Origin: Legionellales bacterium
Lineage (GTDB): Bacteria > Pseudomonadota > Gammaproteobacteria > Berkiellales > Berkiellaceae
DNA: 7,360 nt
Assembly: GCA_023266435.1 (NCBI GenBank)
Contig: JAHFQF010000118.1
Coordinates: 1-7,360, forward strand
Direction of reading: 5' to 3'
The notes under the pieces are model-generated. The model was not told the origin of the DNA. It searched no databases and saw only the letters and a program-made list of their open reading frames with translations. Numbering within the stretch: position 1 is the first letter of the stretch; the number at the start of each line of letters is the position of its first letter. Below, piece by piece: positions 6,259-7,360 of this stretch. The position numbers were made by a program, and so were the translations under genes.

Positions 6259-7170
6259 TTAGCCTCTTTTGAGACGAGGTTGGTGAGTATTATGTTGTCT
6301 GGATAAAGACACTGCTTTTTCTTGTCGACGAGAGGACTCAAAGTGAGTCGTCATTGCAGGTTGCTCTGCAGTTAACTCTCGACGTGGGCGCTTTGTTGAG
6401 GTTGGTTTAGAAGTTGTTTTTTTAGGTCTCAGATCTTTTTCTGTGCACAATATCCCGGGATGCGCTATCAGCTTTGTTCCAGCATAATAAGCGTCTAATA
6501 TTGCCAGATCTCTTTTGTTTTCTTCGCTAGGACGGCCCAAGCCCCTATTAAACTTCCTGATGAGAAATGTGCGCAACGCTTTGACGCTGGTGCTGTCGCC
6601 TAGCCACCAAATATGATTGGAATTTTTATCTCTTTTATCAGCGATGACATGAAAACCAAACCTGCCATCAATTTTTCCTGGCTTGCAGTGCGCGCTTGAT
6701 ATGAAATCTTTATCTTCAATAGGCTTAGCAGCATAGATACGTCTTGCTGCTACCAGCTCGCTGAGTAGTTGATTGACAGCTTCAGCTGCTTGAAATCGTG
6801 TGGGCGCCGGTTGTGGTGTGGTGCTGGTTGGTTTTGAGGTTTTTGTGCGTGTGGTGGTCGTTGGTTTTGGGGATTTTGTGCGTGTAGTGGAAAGCTCTGT
6901 TGATGATAATGTCAACGTTGATGTTGATGTTGATGTCGATGTCGATGTCGATGTCGATGTCGATGTCGATGTCGATGTTAATCTTGACGTTGATGTAGGC
7001 GGCGACGTTAATCTTGACGTTGACGGTTCAATCGTGTCGGGTAATTCTGTTGTTGTTAAGTCACCCTCGAATCCTGGTGTTGACGCTATACTTGTTCGCG
7101 AAAGTAACAAAGCTAAGATCACAGCAGTTTTGAAATTTTCCGAGTTGCAGGGGGTACTATAAGATGGCAT
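6259..7170 (-). CDS. Putative secreted protein with Thr/Ser-rich repeat linker, 303 residues
   Basis: I do not recognise the family. The ATG at 7168-7170 is set by a strong AAGGAG at 7178-7183, seven bases upstream, with a plausible promoter further up. Residues 14-23 (FKTAVILALL) are hydrophobic and followed by SRTSIAS, so a Sec signal peptide cut near residue 29-30 is likely; there is no lipobox. Residues 38-125 are a low-complexity Thr/Ser/Pro linker. It includes ten consecutive TS pairs at 65-84, a ten-residue repeat (TSRLTSPPTS then TSRLTSTSTS) and an eleven-residue repeat around TRTKSPKPT/TRTKTSKPT. Residues 126-248 look like a folded domain, with FGFHVIADKRDKNSNHIWWL at 171-190 and two cysteines (C162, C242). 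The tail from 249 is basic and again Thr/Ser-rich. The overall design is that of an exported or surface protein with a stalk. The opposite-strand frame reading Val-Asp repeats is only a shadow of the hexamers. Confidence 0.72.
   Translation of the reverse strand: MPSYSTPCNSENFKTAVILALLLSRTSIASTPGFEGDLTTTELPDTIEPSTSRLTSPPTSTSRLTSTSTSTSTSTSTSTSTSTSTLTLSSTELSTTRTKSPKPTTTTRTKTSKPTSTTPQPAPTRFQAAEAVNQLLSELVAARRIYAAKPIEDKDFISSAHCKPGKIDGRFGFHVIADKRDKNSNHIWWLGDSTSVKALRTFLIRKFNRGLGRPSEENKRDLAILDAYYAGTKLIAHPGILCTEKDLRPKKTTSKPTSTKRPRRELTAEQPAMTTHFESSRRQEKAVSLSRQHNTHQPRLKRG
6827..6892 (-). repeat. Two tandem 33-base units in the Thr/Ser-rich gene
   Basis: Two adjacent copies, 6827-6859 and 6860-6892, differ at only a few positions. 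On the coding strand each encodes eleven residues (around TRTKSPKPT and TRTKTSKPT). The length is a multiple of three, so copy number changes would keep the frame. Confidence 0.65.
6920..6979 (-). repeat. Hexanucleotide tandem array GATGTY, ten units
   Basis: On the plus strand the units read GATGTT twice, GATGTC seven times and GATGTT once, without interruption. On the coding strand they encode ten Thr-Ser pairs (residues 65-84). Seven perfectly identical units suggest recent expansion. Slippage would change linker length by two residues per unit without a frameshift. Confidence 0.9.
6977..7023 (-). repeat. Direct repeat of 17 bases, period 30, in the Thr/Ser-rich gene
   Basis: GTTAATCTTGACGTTGA occurs at 6977-6993 and again at 7007-7023. 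The 30-base period encodes TSRLTSPPTS followed by TSRLTSTSTS. It adjoins the hexamer array, so this part of the gene seems to have grown by successive duplications. Confidence 0.75.
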
Positions 7171-7208
7171 AACACTACTCCTTATGTATACGTGAAGAAC
7201 CGAAATCC

Positions 7209-7237
7209 AATCTACATGATCCCCACTTTCGCGTCAA
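7209..7237 (-). promoter_or_regulatory. Candidate sigma-70 promoter of the Thr/Ser-rich gene
   Basis: On the minus strand TTGACG (7232-7237, five of six) and TAGATT (7209-7214, four of six) are exactly 17 bases apart. The predicted start is near 7202, giving a leader of about 30 bases with the AAGGAG site. The -35 box lies a few bases from the putative terminus of the IS3-family element, so its current context may have been set by that insertion. Confidence 0.45.
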
Positions 7238-7240
7238 TAG

Positions 7241-7360
7241 GTAATCCCCCCATTTTTAAATGACACCAGAAGTAGAGTCCTATGCCTATGCTACTAGAGC
7301 TAGCTTCTGTTTTGGGGTTATTCCTCCTATTGCTGTATTTGGTCTTTCGTTATTGTACAA
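7241..7360 (-). mobile_element. End of an IS3-family insertion sequence, continuing past the right edge
   Basis: The block holds the 3' end of a transposase gene followed by about 45 noncoding bases ending in GTAATCCCCCCATTTTT (plus strand, from 7241). This is the kind of C/G-rich terminal repeat seen at IS3-family ends. The boundary is estimated. Without the opposite end, neither the inverted repeat nor a target duplication can be confirmed. Confidence 0.55.
7286..7360 (-). CDS. IS3-family transposase (OrfB), C-terminal 24 residues only
   Basis: The minus strand is open from the window edge to a TAG at 7286-7288. The residues YNNERPNTAIGGITPKQKLA match the end of the integrase (rve) domain of IS3-type DDE transposases, where a Y-N-x-x-R-P-x-x-x-x-G-G-x-T-P pattern is typical. 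The catalytic DDE residues would lie to the right, beyond the window, so activity cannot be judged. Only the pattern supports the call, but it is characteristic. Confidence 0.72.
   Translation of the reverse strand: MYNNERPNTAIGGITPKQKLALVA

Noticed and set aside
6920..6979. CRISPR-like array
   Set aside because: The units are six bases, contiguous, without spacers and inside a coding frame.
6800..7162. Plus-strand frame encoding Val-Asp repeats
   Set aside because: It is the complement of the hexamer repeats. The minus-strand gene has a strong ribosome binding site, a promoter and a signal peptide, while the plus frame has none.
7282..7360. Plus-strand start of a membrane protein (MPMLLELASVLGLF...)
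   Set aside because: It looks hydrophobic, but it overlaps the transposase C-terminus, whose conserved pattern on the minus strand is much stronger evidence.

Overview
The window looks like a chromosomal segment of a motile Gammaproteobacterium. The flgA-flgM-flgN gene order, a sigma-54-type promoter in front of flgA, and several intergenic palindromic repeats next to an effector-like lipase all recall Legionellales and related host-associated lineages. That placement is inference from gene order and style. No rRNA or phylogenetic marker is present to settle it.

Left part (1-1660): an unrecognised minus-strand gene runs off the left edge. Divergent from it is a family 2 glycosyltransferase of the DPM1/Ppm1 type. 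It is intact over its full length except for one frameshift at a run of nine T. A short hairpin lies between its end and the convergent flagellar operon.

Flagellar part (1661-3406, minus strand): flgA (P-ring assembly chaperone), flgM (anti-sigma-28 factor) and flgN (hook-filament junction chaperone) are tightly packed. A textbook TGGCAC-N5-TTGCA sigma-54 element lies about 60 bases upstream of flgA. An exact match to the IHF consensus lies just upstream of that.

Central cassette (3407-6097): two diverged copies of one MITE-like palindromic element, in opposite orientation, bracket two plus-strand genes. One is a 613-residue class 3 lipase-like protein with an unrecognised C-terminal region, a candidate secreted effector. 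The other is a YaiI/YqxD (UPF0178) protein. The left copy ends 16 bases before the lipase start. The right copy begins on the last base of the yaiI stop codon.

Right part (6098-7360): a second, unrelated palindromic repeat of the GTCATTGCGAG type is followed by a minus-strand gene for a signal-peptide-bearing protein. That protein has a long Thr/Ser-rich linker built from DNA tandem repeats (GATGTC hexamers and 30- and 33-base units). At the right edge is the end of an IS3-family insertion sequence. Its transposase C-terminus reads leftward, and its terminus lies within a few bases of the -35 box proposed for the Thr/Ser-rich gene.

The flagellar genes form one functional unit. I see no shared pathway among the others. 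The region between and beyond the repeats looks like accessory DNA shaped by small mobile elements. I do not see a clear previously undescribed multi-gene system. The most interesting items are the repeat-bracketed lipase, the frameshift in the T run and the repeat-built secreted protein.
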